In this document: piece by piece, positions 42,215 to 50,496 of the stretch
Layout: each line of letters starts with the position of its first letter
How positions within the stretch are numbered: position 1 is the stretch's first letter
The notes under the pieces: generated by a model
What the model was told of the DNA's origin: nothing
The model's input: the letters and a program-made list of their open reading frames with translations, nothing else
The model's database searches: none
Assembly (NCBI GenBank): GCA_035546855.1
Contig: DASZVY010000018.1
Location: forward strand, 15,108 to 79,107
DNA length: 64,000 nt
Source of the DNA: Nitrobacter sp035546855
Lineage (GTDB): Bacteria; Pseudomonadota; Alphaproteobacteria; Rhizobiales; Xanthobacteraceae
Reading direction: 5' to 3'
Made by a program: the position numbers and the translations under genes

Positions 42215-42830
42215 TCGCGCCCCGCGTCGTGCTCCGGCACGCGAACGAGCCCGGCCTGCGGCGGATATCGATCCATTTCGCGCGCAGCACCTCTCGCTCT
42301 CCACGCGGGAAATCGTGGCGGACGGCCGTGCGATCAGCGCGACCGTCAATGACAGCGAAAGCCCGCTGGCGTGGCTTGCGCGCCGCAAGGGGCGCAACGG
42401 CCACGCCATGATCTCTCCGGAGCAATTCGCTGCCGGTGAAAAATTGCGCGCCGATTTCACGCGCGGACACCTGTCGCCGCGGGTCACGTCGGACTGGAGC
42501 GCGCCGACCGGCCGTCGGCCTCGCGGATCGGGCGGCGGCGCCGGAGAGATGACCGACGTTGTCATCGCGTCCCGCCAGCGGGTGCGGCTGGCGCTCGAGG
42601 CCTGCGGGCCGGAGTTTTCCGGACTGCTGATGGATGTCTGCTGTTTCCTCCGCGGCCTGGAGGACGTTGAGCACGAGCGCGGCTGGCCGCCCAGGTCAGC
42701 CAAGGTCGTGCTGCAACTGGCCCTCGACCGGCTCGCCAGGCATTACGGGCTTCTTGGGGCGGCCCGCAGCGATGCCGGCGCGCGGCTGCGCACGTGGCTT
42801 GCAGACGATGCGTCCTTTACCGGGGGATAG
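42201..42830 (+). CDS. DUF6456 domain protein
   Basis: 209 residues from ATG 42201, overlapping the upstream stop by 14 bases. The amino part is Arg-rich and disordered; ISATVNDSESPLAWLARRKGRNGHAMISPEQFAAGEKLRADFTRG in order is the DUF6456 core, followed by a helical carboxyl end (ALEACGPEFSGLLMDVCCFLRGLEDVE). DUF6456 genes often lie next to the DnaA-domain gene in Bradyrhizobiaceae, to my recollection. The function is unknown; nucleic-acid binding is a guess from composition. It converges with sufE. Confidence 0.8.
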   Translation: MTSSDRAPRRAPARERARPAADIDPFRAQHLSLSTREIVADGRAISATVNDSESPLAWLARRKGRNGHAMISPEQFAAGEKLRADFTRGHLSPRVTSDWSAPTGRRPRGSGGGAGEMTDVVIASRQRVRLALEACGPEFSGLLMDVCCFLRGLEDVEHERGWPPRSAKVVLQLALDRLARHYGLLGAARSDAGARLRTWLADDASFTGG

Positions 42831-42839
42831 GCGAGGGCT

Positions 42840-43268
42840 TCAGGACGCGGCCGCCAGGACGTCGCGGGCATCGCTGCGGATGCGCTCCACCATGGCGCGC
42901 AGGCCGTTCGATCGCTGCGGTGTCAGGTGCTCGCGGAAGCCGAGTTCGTCGAAGACGCGCACGGCATCCGTATCCAGAATCTCCTGCGGGGTGCGGCCGG
43001 ACAAGAGCGTGAGCAGGATCGCGATCAGACCGCGCACGATATGGGCATCGCTGTCGCCGACATAGGTCAAGACCGGTTCATTCCGATCGTTGCGCGCAAG
43101 CGTGCGCGCCAGCCAGACCTGGCTGGCGCAGCCCTGCACCTTGTTCGCTGCCGAGTGGTCGGCTTCGCTCATCGGCGCGAGCGTGCGGCCCAACTCAATG
43201 ACGTAGCGATAACGGTCGTCCCACTCGTCGAGAAGCGCGAAATTATCCCTGATGTCGTCGATCGTCAT
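42840..43268 (-). CDS. sufE: SufE sulfur-transfer protein
   Basis: 142 residues from ATG 43268. It takes persulfide sulfur from SufS for iron-sulfur cluster assembly. The active Cys is C47 in NKVQGCASQVWL, and the opening MTIDDIRDNFALLDEWDDRYRYVIELG matches the family. No other suf genes are in view, so it may be an orphan copy acting with a distant suf operon. Confidence 0.94.
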   Translation of the reverse strand: MTIDDIRDNFALLDEWDDRYRYVIELGRTLAPMSEADHSAANKVQGCASQVWLARTLARNDRNEPVLTYVGDSDAHIVRGLIAILLTLLSGRTPQEILDTDAVRVFDELGFREHLTPQRSNGLRAMVERIRSDARDVLAAAS

Positions 43269-43348
43269 CGTGACCCGTGCCTTGTATCCTGGCGGTATAT
43301 AAGGCCGCGGGCCGATGAAAGCGATATCGCGGTGGCTGCGCCGCGGAT

Positions 43349-43768
43349 TTAATTGGCCGCCTGACTGTCGTCGGCAGTCGGAACCTGCCACTCCGCGCGC
43401 AGATCGTCCGGCGTCAGCGTATCCTCGGGAGCCTTGCCCGATGGCGGAACATCGGCGGTTTCAACGGCGCCGATCGAGCCGGTGTGATCGGGCGCACGCT
43501 TTTCCGCCTTGTCGGTGATGATGCGATAGAGCTTGCGTGCGCCGTCTTGCGCGCGCTGGCCGATCGCAACGGCCGCCTGCCCGCCGACCTCGCACGCCGC
43601 CGGCTGGCGGGTGCAGAACTGGCTCATGTCCGACACGGCTGCGGTTGCCGCCGAGACGGCTTCCGACGCATTGATCGTCGGTCCCCTGTCCGCGTCGGGC
43701 GTCTTGTCTCTTGGCAGGAGGACGAGCACGAGTCCGAGCCAGAATGCCATACGAAGCAGGAAAAACAT
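43349..43768 (-). CDS. DUF5330 membrane-anchored protein
   Basis: 139 residues. One N-terminal membrane helix (MFFLLRMAFWLGLVLVLLPR), then a short helical domain with two Cys (QFCTRQPAACEVGGQAAVAIGQRAQDGARKLYRIITDK in order), the DUF5330 pattern of Rhizobiales, and a Pro/Asp-rich tail. The Cys pair may form a disulfide in the periplasm. No role is known. It is transcribed toward sufE with an 80-base gap, so co-transcription is possible. Confidence 0.8.
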   Translation of the reverse strand: MFFLLRMAFWLGLVLVLLPRDKTPDADRGPTINASEAVSAATAAVSDMSQFCTRQPAACEVGGQAAVAIGQRAQDGARKLYRIITDKAEKRAPDHTGSIGAVETADVPPSGKAPEDTLTPDDLRAEWQVPTADDSQAAN

Positions 43769-44142
43769 GTCGCGTCCCTATGCGTCTCTTTCGCCGTGCT
43801 GCGTTCAAATGCGCAGTCTGTTGAAGCGATAGCAACCGGTCTTAGACCGCAGATATTTGCCTCCCGGTTAAACCTCGGAAGATCCGGCAAAAAGCGCAGC
43901 GGAATTTGATTCGGCGTAAATTTTCGATTGACGCGATGGTGGCGCGCACGGCTCCGTGATTTTGCCCGTCTCCACCAATTTGAAACCATGATCGCACGTG
44001 GCCGGAAACCTCGTGTTCACCATCTGCGCCGATTGAAGTCCTTGTTCCATGCGGATACGCGACATGACCGCTGTTCTTTCGCCGCGCATGCCAGCGCCTT
44101 AGCGTTCGCTTAAGTCCGGTCTGACACGGTGGGTCAACGACA
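43769..44142. other. Divergent intergenic region, no gene seen
   Basis: About 370 bases between DUF5330 (minus) and the histidine kinase (plus). No frame on either strand looks coding. The lower GC around 43845-43990 is compatible with promoters for both flanking genes. Confidence 0.45.
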
Positions 44143-46023
44143 ATGGAGGCGTTCCGGCGCGTCTTGATCCTGACGTGGCGCCGAAGCGCAAACGACGTGA
44201 GCGTAGTGAACATCATCCGTGACTGCCTCGATGCGCTGCTGCATCCGTCCGCGCGATACGATGCGCTGACGCGTGCGCGGCATCGGGCTTTCATGGGTCC
44301 GCGACTGCTGGGAAGCCTGGTCGCGTTTGCCGCGTTTCCGGCCTATCTCGCCGTTCGGGGCGCGCCGACCGCGCTTGAGGTTGCGGCGTTCGCGTGGCTC
44401 GCGGCGCCGATCCTGATCTCGTATTTCCTCTCGCGCACCGGCCGCTATGAAGGCGCGCACGTGCTGTCTTCGATTGCACTGGCGGGTCTGGTGATGACGA
44501 TCGCCACCGCCACCGGCGGGATCGAATCCTTTGCCGCGGTCTGGCTTGTCGTTATCCCGCTCGAGGCTGCGCTCTCGGCCTCGCGCCGGGTGGTCGCGTT
44601 TGCGTCGGCGCTGGCCGCGTCATGCGTGCTGGCGTTGGTCGCAATGACCTATTTCGATGTGCTGCCCGCGCCGGATACGAGTGCTGCCGCGCATGCCATC
44701 CTGGCGTCGTTCGGCGTGGCATCCGGAACGCTTTATGCGGCGGGTCTGGCGTTCGGCGCGGAGTCGCTGTCGCGCACCGGGATCTCGCTGCTGTCGGTCG
44801 AGGAAAATCGCTATCGGTTGCTGGCGCGGAACATGAGCGATGTGATCTCGCGTCACCGTCGCAACGGTGCCGTCCAGTTCATTTCGCCCGCCGCGGAAGC
44901 CCTTCTCGGGGTGCCGGTGTCCCGGCTGTCGGGGTATGGTCTTTTCGATCGCGTGCACGTGGCGGATCGCCCGGCTTATCTCACGGCGCTGTCGGGCGCG
45001 GCCAACGATGACGAAGCGCATAGCGTCGAGTTCAGAATCAGGCGCGACACGCCGTTCGGCATTCCCGGGGAATACTCCGCCGATTTCATCTGGATCGAGA
45101 TGCGCTGTCGGCCGCTCGAGCCGAAAGCCGGCCACGACGGCGTGGCTGAGGGCGAGGTGGTCGCGGTGATGCGCGATATCACCGATCGCAAGATCCAGCA
45201 GCAGGCACTGGAGGTCGCACGTGCCGCGACCGAGCAGGCCGACGCGTCGAAGACCCGGTTTCTGGCCACCATGAGCCATGAGCTGCGGACGCCGCTGAAC
45301 GCCATCATCGGATTCTCGGAAATGATCGTGAAGGAGGATGTTCTCCTGCTCAATGCCGCGCGCCGCAAGGAATATGCTCAACTCATCAACGATTCCGGTC
45401 AGCATCTCCTGTCGGTGGTCAACGGCATTCTGGATATGTCGAAGATGGAATCCGGCAACTTCGAAATCGTTCCCGAGCCGTTCGCGCCGCGCGATGCGCT
45501 TTTGAATTGCTGCAACCTGCTGGCCTTGCGAGCGCGCGACAACGGCGTCGATCTGGTGGCGCGCGCATCCGACGATTTGCCCGACATCACCGGCGATCCA
45601 CGCGCGTTCAAGCAGATCGTGCTCAATCTCGTATCCAACGCGGTCAAATTCACCGAGCGGGGCGGCGCCGTGACCGTATCCGCCGTGATCGAGGGTGCGC
45701 GGATGGTCCTGCGTGTCGCGGACACGGGCGTCGGCATCGCGCCGGAGGATATCGATCGGCTCGGCAATCCCTTCTTCCAGGCCGGAAAAACCTATCAGCG
45801 ACGTCACGAAGGTACGGGCCTCGGCCTGTCGATCGTCAAAAGTCTGGTGACAATGCACGGCGGCGAGATGAAGGTGGAGAGCGAAGTCGACAAGGGGACG
45901 ACCGTGACCGTGGCGTTGCCGATCGCGTTTACCCCGCCAGCCGAGCAGCCGAGCAATGTTGCCACCTTGCCGCCGCGTTCGCCGAAACACGATCAGAGTC
46001 ACCGGGTGAAGAAAAGTGCCTAA
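44143..46023 (+). CDS. Membrane PAS-domain sensor histidine kinase
   Basis: 626 residues. About five or six hydrophobic helices occupy residues 50-215, then a PAS domain (YRLLARNMSDVISRHRRNGAVQFISPAAEALLG), a HisKA domain with the phosphoacceptor H379 in MSHELRTPLNAIIGFSEMI, and a HATPase domain (LNLVSNAVKFTERGG, DTGVGIAPEDI, GTGLGLSIVKSLV). It resembles the PleC/DivJ/PdhS class of cell-cycle kinases. The start is uncertain: GTG at 44197 or 44206 would begin near SVVNIIRDCLDALLHP, which is the more conserved part. The next gene overlaps by 8 bases; no response regulator is adjacent. Confidence 0.9.
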   Translation: MEAFRRVLILTWRRSANDVSVVNIIRDCLDALLHPSARYDALTRARHRAFMGPRLLGSLVAFAAFPAYLAVRGAPTALEVAAFAWLAAPILISYFLSRTGRYEGAHVLSSIALAGLVMTIATATGGIESFAAVWLVVIPLEAALSASRRVVAFASALAASCVLALVAMTYFDVLPAPDTSAAAHAILASFGVASGTLYAAGLAFGAESLSRTGISLLSVEENRYRLLARNMSDVISRHRRNGAVQFISPAAEALLGVPVSRLSGYGLFDRVHVADRPAYLTALSGAANDDEAHSVEFRIRRDTPFGIPGEYSADFIWIEMRCRPLEPKAGHDGVAEGEVVAVMRDITDRKIQQQALEVARAATEQADASKTRFLATMSHELRTPLNAIIGFSEMIVKEDVLLLNAARRKEYAQLINDSGQHLLSVVNGILDMSKMESGNFEIVPEPFAPRDALLNCCNLLALRARDNGVDLVARASDDLPDITGDPRAFKQIVLNLVSNAVKFTERGGAVTVSAVIEGARMVLRVADTGVGIAPEDIDRLGNPFFQAGKTYQRRHEGTGLGLSIVKSLVTMHGGEMKVESEVDKGTTVTVALPIAFTPPAEQPSNVATLPPRSPKHDQSHRVKKSA

Positions 46024-46609
46024 GAGAGTTGTTGTGGACAATGATATGCCGCGTCGCCGCCGTCGAGCGGCTGCGGTCGAAAGCATTGACGAGGAGCGCA
46101 ACCTCGCGATGCGCATCCTGCTTCACAGCCCGAAGGACCTTTTTGCCGGCGTTCTGGCGTTTGCGGCTGTCAGCGCGATCGTCGCCAATGCGATGTTCCT
46201 GCAGGTCGGGCATCATCCGTCCCCCATGTTCGGATCGCACGCGGTCGTGCCGCTTGCGGCCCCGTCGCCGGTCAGCCCGTTGCCGCGTCCGCGTCCGGCC
46301 GAGGCTGAGCAGCATGTGGAGGGAGGCAGCCCGCCGCATGTCGTCCATCCGCAGGCCGCGCCCGCTGCTGCGCAGCGCGCTCCCGATCCGGTCGGCGATC
46401 TCATCAGAGCGTCTCGCCGGATCTCCGCGGTCCAGCGCGTCTTGACCGACTACGGCTACGGCCAGTTGAAGCCGACCGGCAATATGGGCCCGGATACCCT
46501 CGCGGCGATCCAGAAGTTCGAGCGCGACCGCAAGCTTCCGCTCACGGGACAGATCACCGACCGTCTGGTGCATGAACTCTCAGCCATGACCGGCCGATCA
46601 ATCGACTAA
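46016..46609 (+). CDS. Membrane-anchored peptidoglycan-binding protein
   Basis: 197 residues from GTG 46016, overlapping the kinase stop. A basic cytoplasmic lead with five Arg (PRRRRRAAAVES) is followed by a membrane helix (about residues 43-62, LFAGVLAFAAVSAIVANAMFL), a Pro-rich linker, and a C-terminal peptidoglycan_binding_1 domain (ISAVQRVLTDYGYGQLKPTG, NMGPDTLAAIQKFERDRKLPLTG). It likely holds the cell wall from the inner membrane. Overlap with the kinase gene suggests joint expression. A later start at ATG 46046 is possible. Confidence 0.85.
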   Translation: MPKRVVVDNDMPRRRRRAAAVESIDEERNLAMRILLHSPKDLFAGVLAFAAVSAIVANAMFLQVGHHPSPMFGSHAVVPLAAPSPVSPLPRPRPAEAEQHVEGGSPPHVVHPQAAPAAAQRAPDPVGDLIRASRRISAVQRVLTDYGYGQLKPTGNMGPDTLAAIQKFERDRKLPLTGQITDRLVHELSAMTGRSID

Positions 46610-46702
46610 CTGGCATTCGCGCGCGACCTTGCCTTGGGACCGTCCATTTGACGGGGCCCGCGCCATTTGCTGCGAAAAGCAAAGGGTACTAGGTTCGATT
46701 CC

Positions 46703-47050
46703 ATGCGGTTGAAATCGAGCATATGGGTCGCGGCATATTTGCGCCGCTGTCAGACCGAGGGAATGTTCGGGGCGGTGCGCCGGCGTGGCGCGGAAGAAGC
46801 GGGCGCGGTCTTCGTCAAGATCGCGTTGCTGGATGGCACCGCGATGCTCTATACGCCGGCGCCGCAAACGGCTTATGACGACAGCCATCCCGTCGAGCGC
46901 GTATTTGCTCGCATGTCACCCGAGCCGGTCCCCGAACAGGCTGTCGAAGAGCGTCTTGCGAAGGAAATCCGCTTCGACCCCGATATCTGGATTGTCGAGA
47001 TCGAGGACAAGGCCGGCCGGCATTTTCTGGATATGGCAAAGACACACTAG
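46703..47050 (+). CDS. DUF1491 family protein
   Basis: 115 residues from ATG 46703. MRLKSSIWVAAYLRRCQTEGMFGAVRRRG in order, then GAVFVKIALLDGTAMLYTPAPQ and WIVEIEDKAGRHFLDMAKTH, match DUF1491 of alphaproteobacteria. It is a small cytoplasmic protein with no known function. The gene is monocistronic by context, with a palindromic repeat starting at its stop codon. Confidence 0.85.
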   Translation: MRLKSSIWVAAYLRRCQTEGMFGAVRRRGAEEAGAVFVKIALLDGTAMLYTPAPQTAYDDSHPVERVFARMSPEPVPEQAVEERLAKEIRFDPDIWIVEIEDKAGRHFLDMAKTH

Positions 47051-47214
47051 TGTGGTGGTTCAGAAGTTCGCTTCATTTTCTCAGCGAGTCCTTCAAGCGA
47101 ACTTCTGAACCTAAACCACACTAGAATCAAAGGGCTTCTGGTGTCCTTTCGAATCCGAAGTTCGCTATAAGGACGCTGGATAGTGAAGCGAACTTCGGAA
47201 TCGGGACACTAGTT
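47048..47214. repeat. Tandem long imperfect palindromes (family E)
   Basis: The first palindrome runs from ctagtgtggtggttcagaag to its inverted arm gaacctaaaccacactag (47048-47125). The second runs from ggtgtcctttcgaatccgaagttc to the inverted gaacttcggaatcgggacactag (to 47214). Both share the core gaagttcgct/agcgaacttc. It separates convergent genes and overlaps both ends by a few bases; it could act as a terminator or be a MITE-like element. Confidence 0.75.
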
Positions 47215-48171
47215 GTCGCGCCAGTTGCGCGCGATGCGGCCGACGGTCGTTGATCCCGATTGCTGTGTCTCGGTCCGGCCGCTATGGGCCGTGGCGGATC
47301 GGGCGCGATGTCGCTCGTCGTCGTGAAGTTGAGGCCGATATCTGGCGCGCGTGTGAACCATCGTGGCGCCGCGCCATGCCGCGAGCATGATCAGGGCGGT
47401 CCGTTCGCTCAGGGCATCATAGAGTCGCGACAGGCGATAAACGGCATTGACCGATGAGCCGACCGCGGGATTGAGGAACAGAAGCATCTGTTGGAACACC
47501 GGGCCGGAAACGCCGATCGCCTTGACCGCGCATGCAAGTGGTTCACCGCCCGGATCGTTCACCACCTGTTCGGCAACGCGAGCGGAGAGGATCAGCGCTT
47601 CGCTGATTTCCGCCGTGAAATTCTCGATGTCGCCGGCAAACGCGGCCATGTGCAGGATATGGATGGCGCGTTCGGCACGGGCAGCGTGCAGTTTCGGTGC
47701 GGGCCGGAGCGGCGTTTCGGCGAGATTCTGCAGGATGTCTCTTCGTTCGCTGGAACCGGCTGCGAAGAACCTCTCGCTGATTTCGGCAGCCTCATACGAT
47801 CCGATCGGCATCATCGGCAGCGGGCGTGGCGGCGCGGGCTGCGAAGCGGCTGGGTCCGCCTGGATGGGAGTGGCCAGCGCTGTGCGCTCGGCCGTCACAG
47901 GATGCAGCCGCAGCTTGTTCATGATCGCTGCCGGGGTGTGTGGGTAGATCGACAGGCGCGCCCGCACGACCGCGCGCGTCGCGTCATCGACCTGATCGAT
48001 CAGGCGCGATGCCAGCTCGACGAACTGCTGCTCTTCCTGCGGCGTGTGTGCACGCGCCTGAACGTAGAGGTCGGTCAGAACCCGCAGCAGCGTCGGGCGA
48101 ACGTCCACGCCCTCACGACGTGAGAGCGTCATCAGTCCGTCAAAGCCCGGAAACAGCGGAGGAGTGGTCAT
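47209..48171 (-). CDS. DUF2336-like protein (second copy)
   Basis: 320 residues from ATG 48171. It shares with the DUF2336 protein at 15284 the helical layout (LTDLYVQARAHTPQEEQQFVELASRLIDQVDDATRAVVRARLSIYPHTPAAIM in order), and its middle has AGSSERRDILQNLAETPL. The C-terminal 60 residues are Arg/His-rich and low complexity. Sequence similarity to the first copy is low, so the family call rests on pattern. No signal peptide or membrane helix. The function is unknown. Confidence 0.7.
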   Translation of the reverse strand: MTTPPLFPGFDGLMTLSRREGVDVRPTLLRVLTDLYVQARAHTPQEEQQFVELASRLIDQVDDATRAVVRARLSIYPHTPAAIMNKLRLHPVTAERTALATPIQADPAASQPAPPRPLPMMPIGSYEAAEISERFFAAGSSERRDILQNLAETPLRPAPKLHAARAERAIHILHMAAFAGDIENFTAEISEALILSARVAEQVVNDPGGEPLACAVKAIGVSGPVFQQMLLFLNPAVGSSVNAVYRLSRLYDALSERTALIMLAAWRGATMVHTRARYRPQLHDDERHRARSATAHSGRTETQQSGSTTVGRIARNWRDN

Positions 48172-48309
48172 ATCTGGCGGACGTCGACTTGGGGAACCTG
48201 CCGCCAACCTAGCGTGCGGGTTTTAACAGGCCGTTAACCATGCCTGTTCTTAATGAATCGCACGCCGTTGCGGAGGATTTGCGCGGCGCGGGGCGAGGAG
48301 AGGGCGGAT

Positions 48310-48513
48310 ATGGGCACCATTCTTGAGTTTCCGGCGGATGCAGTACGGCGGCCGGGATCGATCATGGATGTCGCAAAGCACGATGGTTCAGCCACTGTCG
48401 TGATTCTCCCCGTCGTGCGAATCGATCGGAATGTCGATGGGAGCAGCGACGGAAGCGGACCGGAAGAAGGTGCGGCCCCCGGCCGCCGTCGCCGCCGCCG
48501 GGCACGTTCCTGA
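48310..48513 (+). CDS. Small hypothetical protein
   Basis: 67 residues from ATG 48310 (GAGAGGGCGG upstream). MGTILEFPADAVRRPGSIMD, then ATVVILPVVRIDR and a basic tail GRRRRRRARS. I recall the MGTILEFPADA opening from small conserved hypothetical proteins of Bradyrhizobiaceae. Basic and possibly nucleic-acid associated by composition only. It lies 15 bases before the lipoprotein gene, so the two may be one transcript. Confidence 0.6.
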   Translation: MGTILEFPADAVRRPGSIMDVAKHDGSATVVILPVVRIDRNVDGSSDGSGPEEGAAPGRRRRRRARS

Positions 48514-48528
48514 CATTGGATACGATCG

Positions 48529-49308
48529 ATGCCGGCGAATCCCTGCCTTGCGCGCGTCCGGCTCAAGTTCTCACCTGTCATTGCGATCGGGGCCTCCCTG
48601 CTGCTGGGTGTGACGCTCGCCGGCTGCAGCGGCGGCGATTTTGGCCGTGTCCGCCAGGATGCGCTCAATGACGACATGCACCGATGGATGGGCGCGGAGG
48701 CCACGGGCAGCATCGGGCAGGCGTCTTCGCGATTTCAATTGACCGAGAACGAGCGGCAGTTGCGCGACCTCGCCTATCCCCTGGTCGAGCCGCCGCATTC
48801 GCGGCCGGCCTGGAAGAGCGTGTTCGGCGACTACAAGCCGTTCGCGCCGCCGTGGCAACAGAAGCCGGCGTTCGATCGCACCGCCTATGGCCGCGAGTTG
48901 ATTGACGAGCCGCACCGCGCGCAGACGTCGCGCTATGCGCAACTGATCGACGATGTCCGCGACGATCTCACGCGTTTCGATCCTTTCTTCGCCACGGCCG
49001 GGCAGGTGTTCGATCTCGACCGGAAGCGCAACGCCAGCCTGAAATTCATCTCCGACCTGTCGCCGCGCGAGCGCGCGGATGCTGTCGCGCGCATGCAGGA
49101 GAACGCGCTGATCGTGCAGTGGGTTCAGCAATGCCTGGAGCAGCGCATCTCGTCCTATCGCTGGGCTCTCGAACATCTGGTTGTTCAGGCGCCCGACAAC
49201 ATGGCGGCGGACGCCGATCGCTTGATCAATCGACTTGCTGCGCTGAGCGCGAATCCGCCTGTGGCGAACCAACCGATGGTCGGGCGTGCATTAACGACCA
49301 GGGGCTGA
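48529..49308 (+). CDS. Predicted lipoprotein, unknown function
   Basis: 259 residues. Signal peptide with lipobox LAGC (Cys at residue 33, after VIAIGASLLLGVTLAGC). The mature part is helical with QLTENERQLRDLAYPLVEPPHSRPAWKSVFGDYKP in order and FISDLSPRERADAVARMQENALIVQWVQQCLEQR. A membrane-anchored periplasmic protein; no family is recognised with certainty. It converges with the DUF1254 gene, 31 bases apart. Confidence 0.8.
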   Translation: MPANPCLARVRLKFSPVIAIGASLLLGVTLAGCSGGDFGRVRQDALNDDMHRWMGAEATGSIGQASSRFQLTENERQLRDLAYPLVEPPHSRPAWKSVFGDYKPFAPPWQQKPAFDRTAYGRELIDEPHRAQTSRYAQLIDDVRDDLTRFDPFFATAGQVFDLDRKRNASLKFISDLSPRERADAVARMQENALIVQWVQQCLEQRISSYRWALEHLVVQAPDNMAADADRLINRLAALSANPPVANQPMVGRALTTRG

Positions 49309-49339
49309 CCGGCAGCGAACATTGCCGATCGAGGCCATC

Positions 49340-49918
49340 TTACGGCTTGGCGGCTGGTTGTGTCGGCGCCGGCTCGGTTTGCACATTGCAGCTCGCTGCG
49401 GCCAGCGAGGCCCGGGCTTGTGCCATCATGCCGGGCTCCGGCGCCAGCGCTTTCAGCACGATCAAGCCGGTCTCGCTGGGAGAGTCGATGATGAGACGGT
49501 CGGCCGCCGTGACATCTTCTTCCTCCGGCAGATCGGCGTGTTGCGCTTCCGTCATCAGATCGAGCTCAATCACCTTGCGCCCGGCGGAGCGATCATTGAT
49601 CGCATAATAGGCCAGTTCTCGGCGTGTATAAAACGAAACCGAGGTGTAAGCTTGGCTGACCGGCACCTTCAGCTTGATTGAGCCGCCGGAGAGATCGTAG
49701 CGGCAGATCGCGACGGCGAACGCAGGATCCATGAACGGCATCGGGGAATGGTCAGGATCCGCCTGCGGCAATGGCGTCACCGCATTGAGTTTCGTCAGCG
49801 GCGCGAGCCGCGAATAGGCGTCCTGGCTTGCGATGCGCGGCAGCGCCAGAACGCTGACGAGGTGGACAACGCCGCCGAGCACGATGCCGCCGATGATTGT
49901 GAACAGCAGCCGGATCAT
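49340..49918 (-). CDS. DUF1254-type membrane-anchored protein
   Basis: 192 residues. One N-terminal membrane helix (LFTIIGGIVLGGVVHLVSVLA), then DAYSRLAPLTKLNAVTPLP and MPFMDPAFAVAICRYDLSGGSIKLKVPV. It belongs to the short DUF1254-like group that pairs with DUF1214 proteins in Bradyrhizobiaceae. The gene overlaps the upstream DUF1214 gene by ATGA. The molecular function is unknown; a periplasmic beta-sandwich is likely. Confidence 0.75.
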   Translation of the reverse strand: MIRLLFTIIGGIVLGGVVHLVSVLALPRIASQDAYSRLAPLTKLNAVTPLPQADPDHSPMPFMDPAFAVAICRYDLSGGSIKLKVPVSQAYTSVSFYTRRELAYYAINDRSAGRKVIELDLMTEAQHADLPEEEDVTAADRLIIDSPSETGLIVLKALAPEPGMMAQARASLAAASCNVQTEPAPTQPAAKP

Positions 49919-50493
49919 GGGCAGTCCGTCGTTTCGATCGCGGGCATCGGCGCATCGCGTTGTGTCCTGGTGGCGACACCGACCGGCGTATCATAGAGCC
50001 GCAGCAACAATACGTAGCGCTCGATGCCGCCAGTCGGAAGCCAGTTACCCGACCGTGCCCGCGACGCGATATGAATGACGAAAGAGCCATCCGAGCTGCG
50101 CACGATCTCCTCGCTCGTAAAGCCGTAGCGTTGCAGCGAGTTCGCGACGAGACGACCCTTGCGATCGTAGAGCGTCAGAGTCCAGAACCGTGCAGCCGGG
50201 GTGACGCCTTTGACGACAACGTCGCATCGGCCGTCCAGCGGACGCTTTTTGTCGTCGGCCGTCGCCGAGAAGGCGATACCGTCGCCGGTGCCGATCGGCA
50301 AAGCCCCACTACGCGCGATCGTCGCGCGCGAGTAGGGATCGATCTCCGTCGTTCCGGTGCGTGGGCGCGCGGTCCATGCGCCGATCGTCAAGGTGCCGAA
50401 TTCGGTGCCGCGCGTCGTGGTCATCCACGTGGCGCCAAGACCGACGGCGGTGGCGATGATCAGCGCCAGCAACGTGTTGAGGATCAGCCGCAC
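49915..50493 (-). CDS. DUF1214 domain protein, membrane anchored
   Basis: 192 residues. N-terminal helix (LNTLLALIIATAVGLGATW) then FWTLTLYDRKGRLVANSLQRYGFTSEEIVRSSDGSFVIHIAS in order, and WLPTGGIERYVLLLRLYDTP, the DUF1214 core. Function unknown. It is the first of two overlapping genes (with DUF1254) and follows the PBP1A stop by three bases, so all three genes are likely one minus-strand transcript with the PBP1A gene first. Confidence 0.8.
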   Translation of the reverse strand: MRLILNTLLALIIATAVGLGATWMTTTRGTEFGTLTIGAWTARPRTGTTEIDPYSRATIARSGALPIGTGDGIAFSATADDKKRPLDGRCDVVVKGVTPAARFWTLTLYDRKGRLVANSLQRYGFTSEEIVRSSDGSFVIHIASRARSGNWLPTGGIERYVLLLRLYDTPVGVATRTQRDAPMPAIETTDCP

Positions 50494-50496
50494 AGG

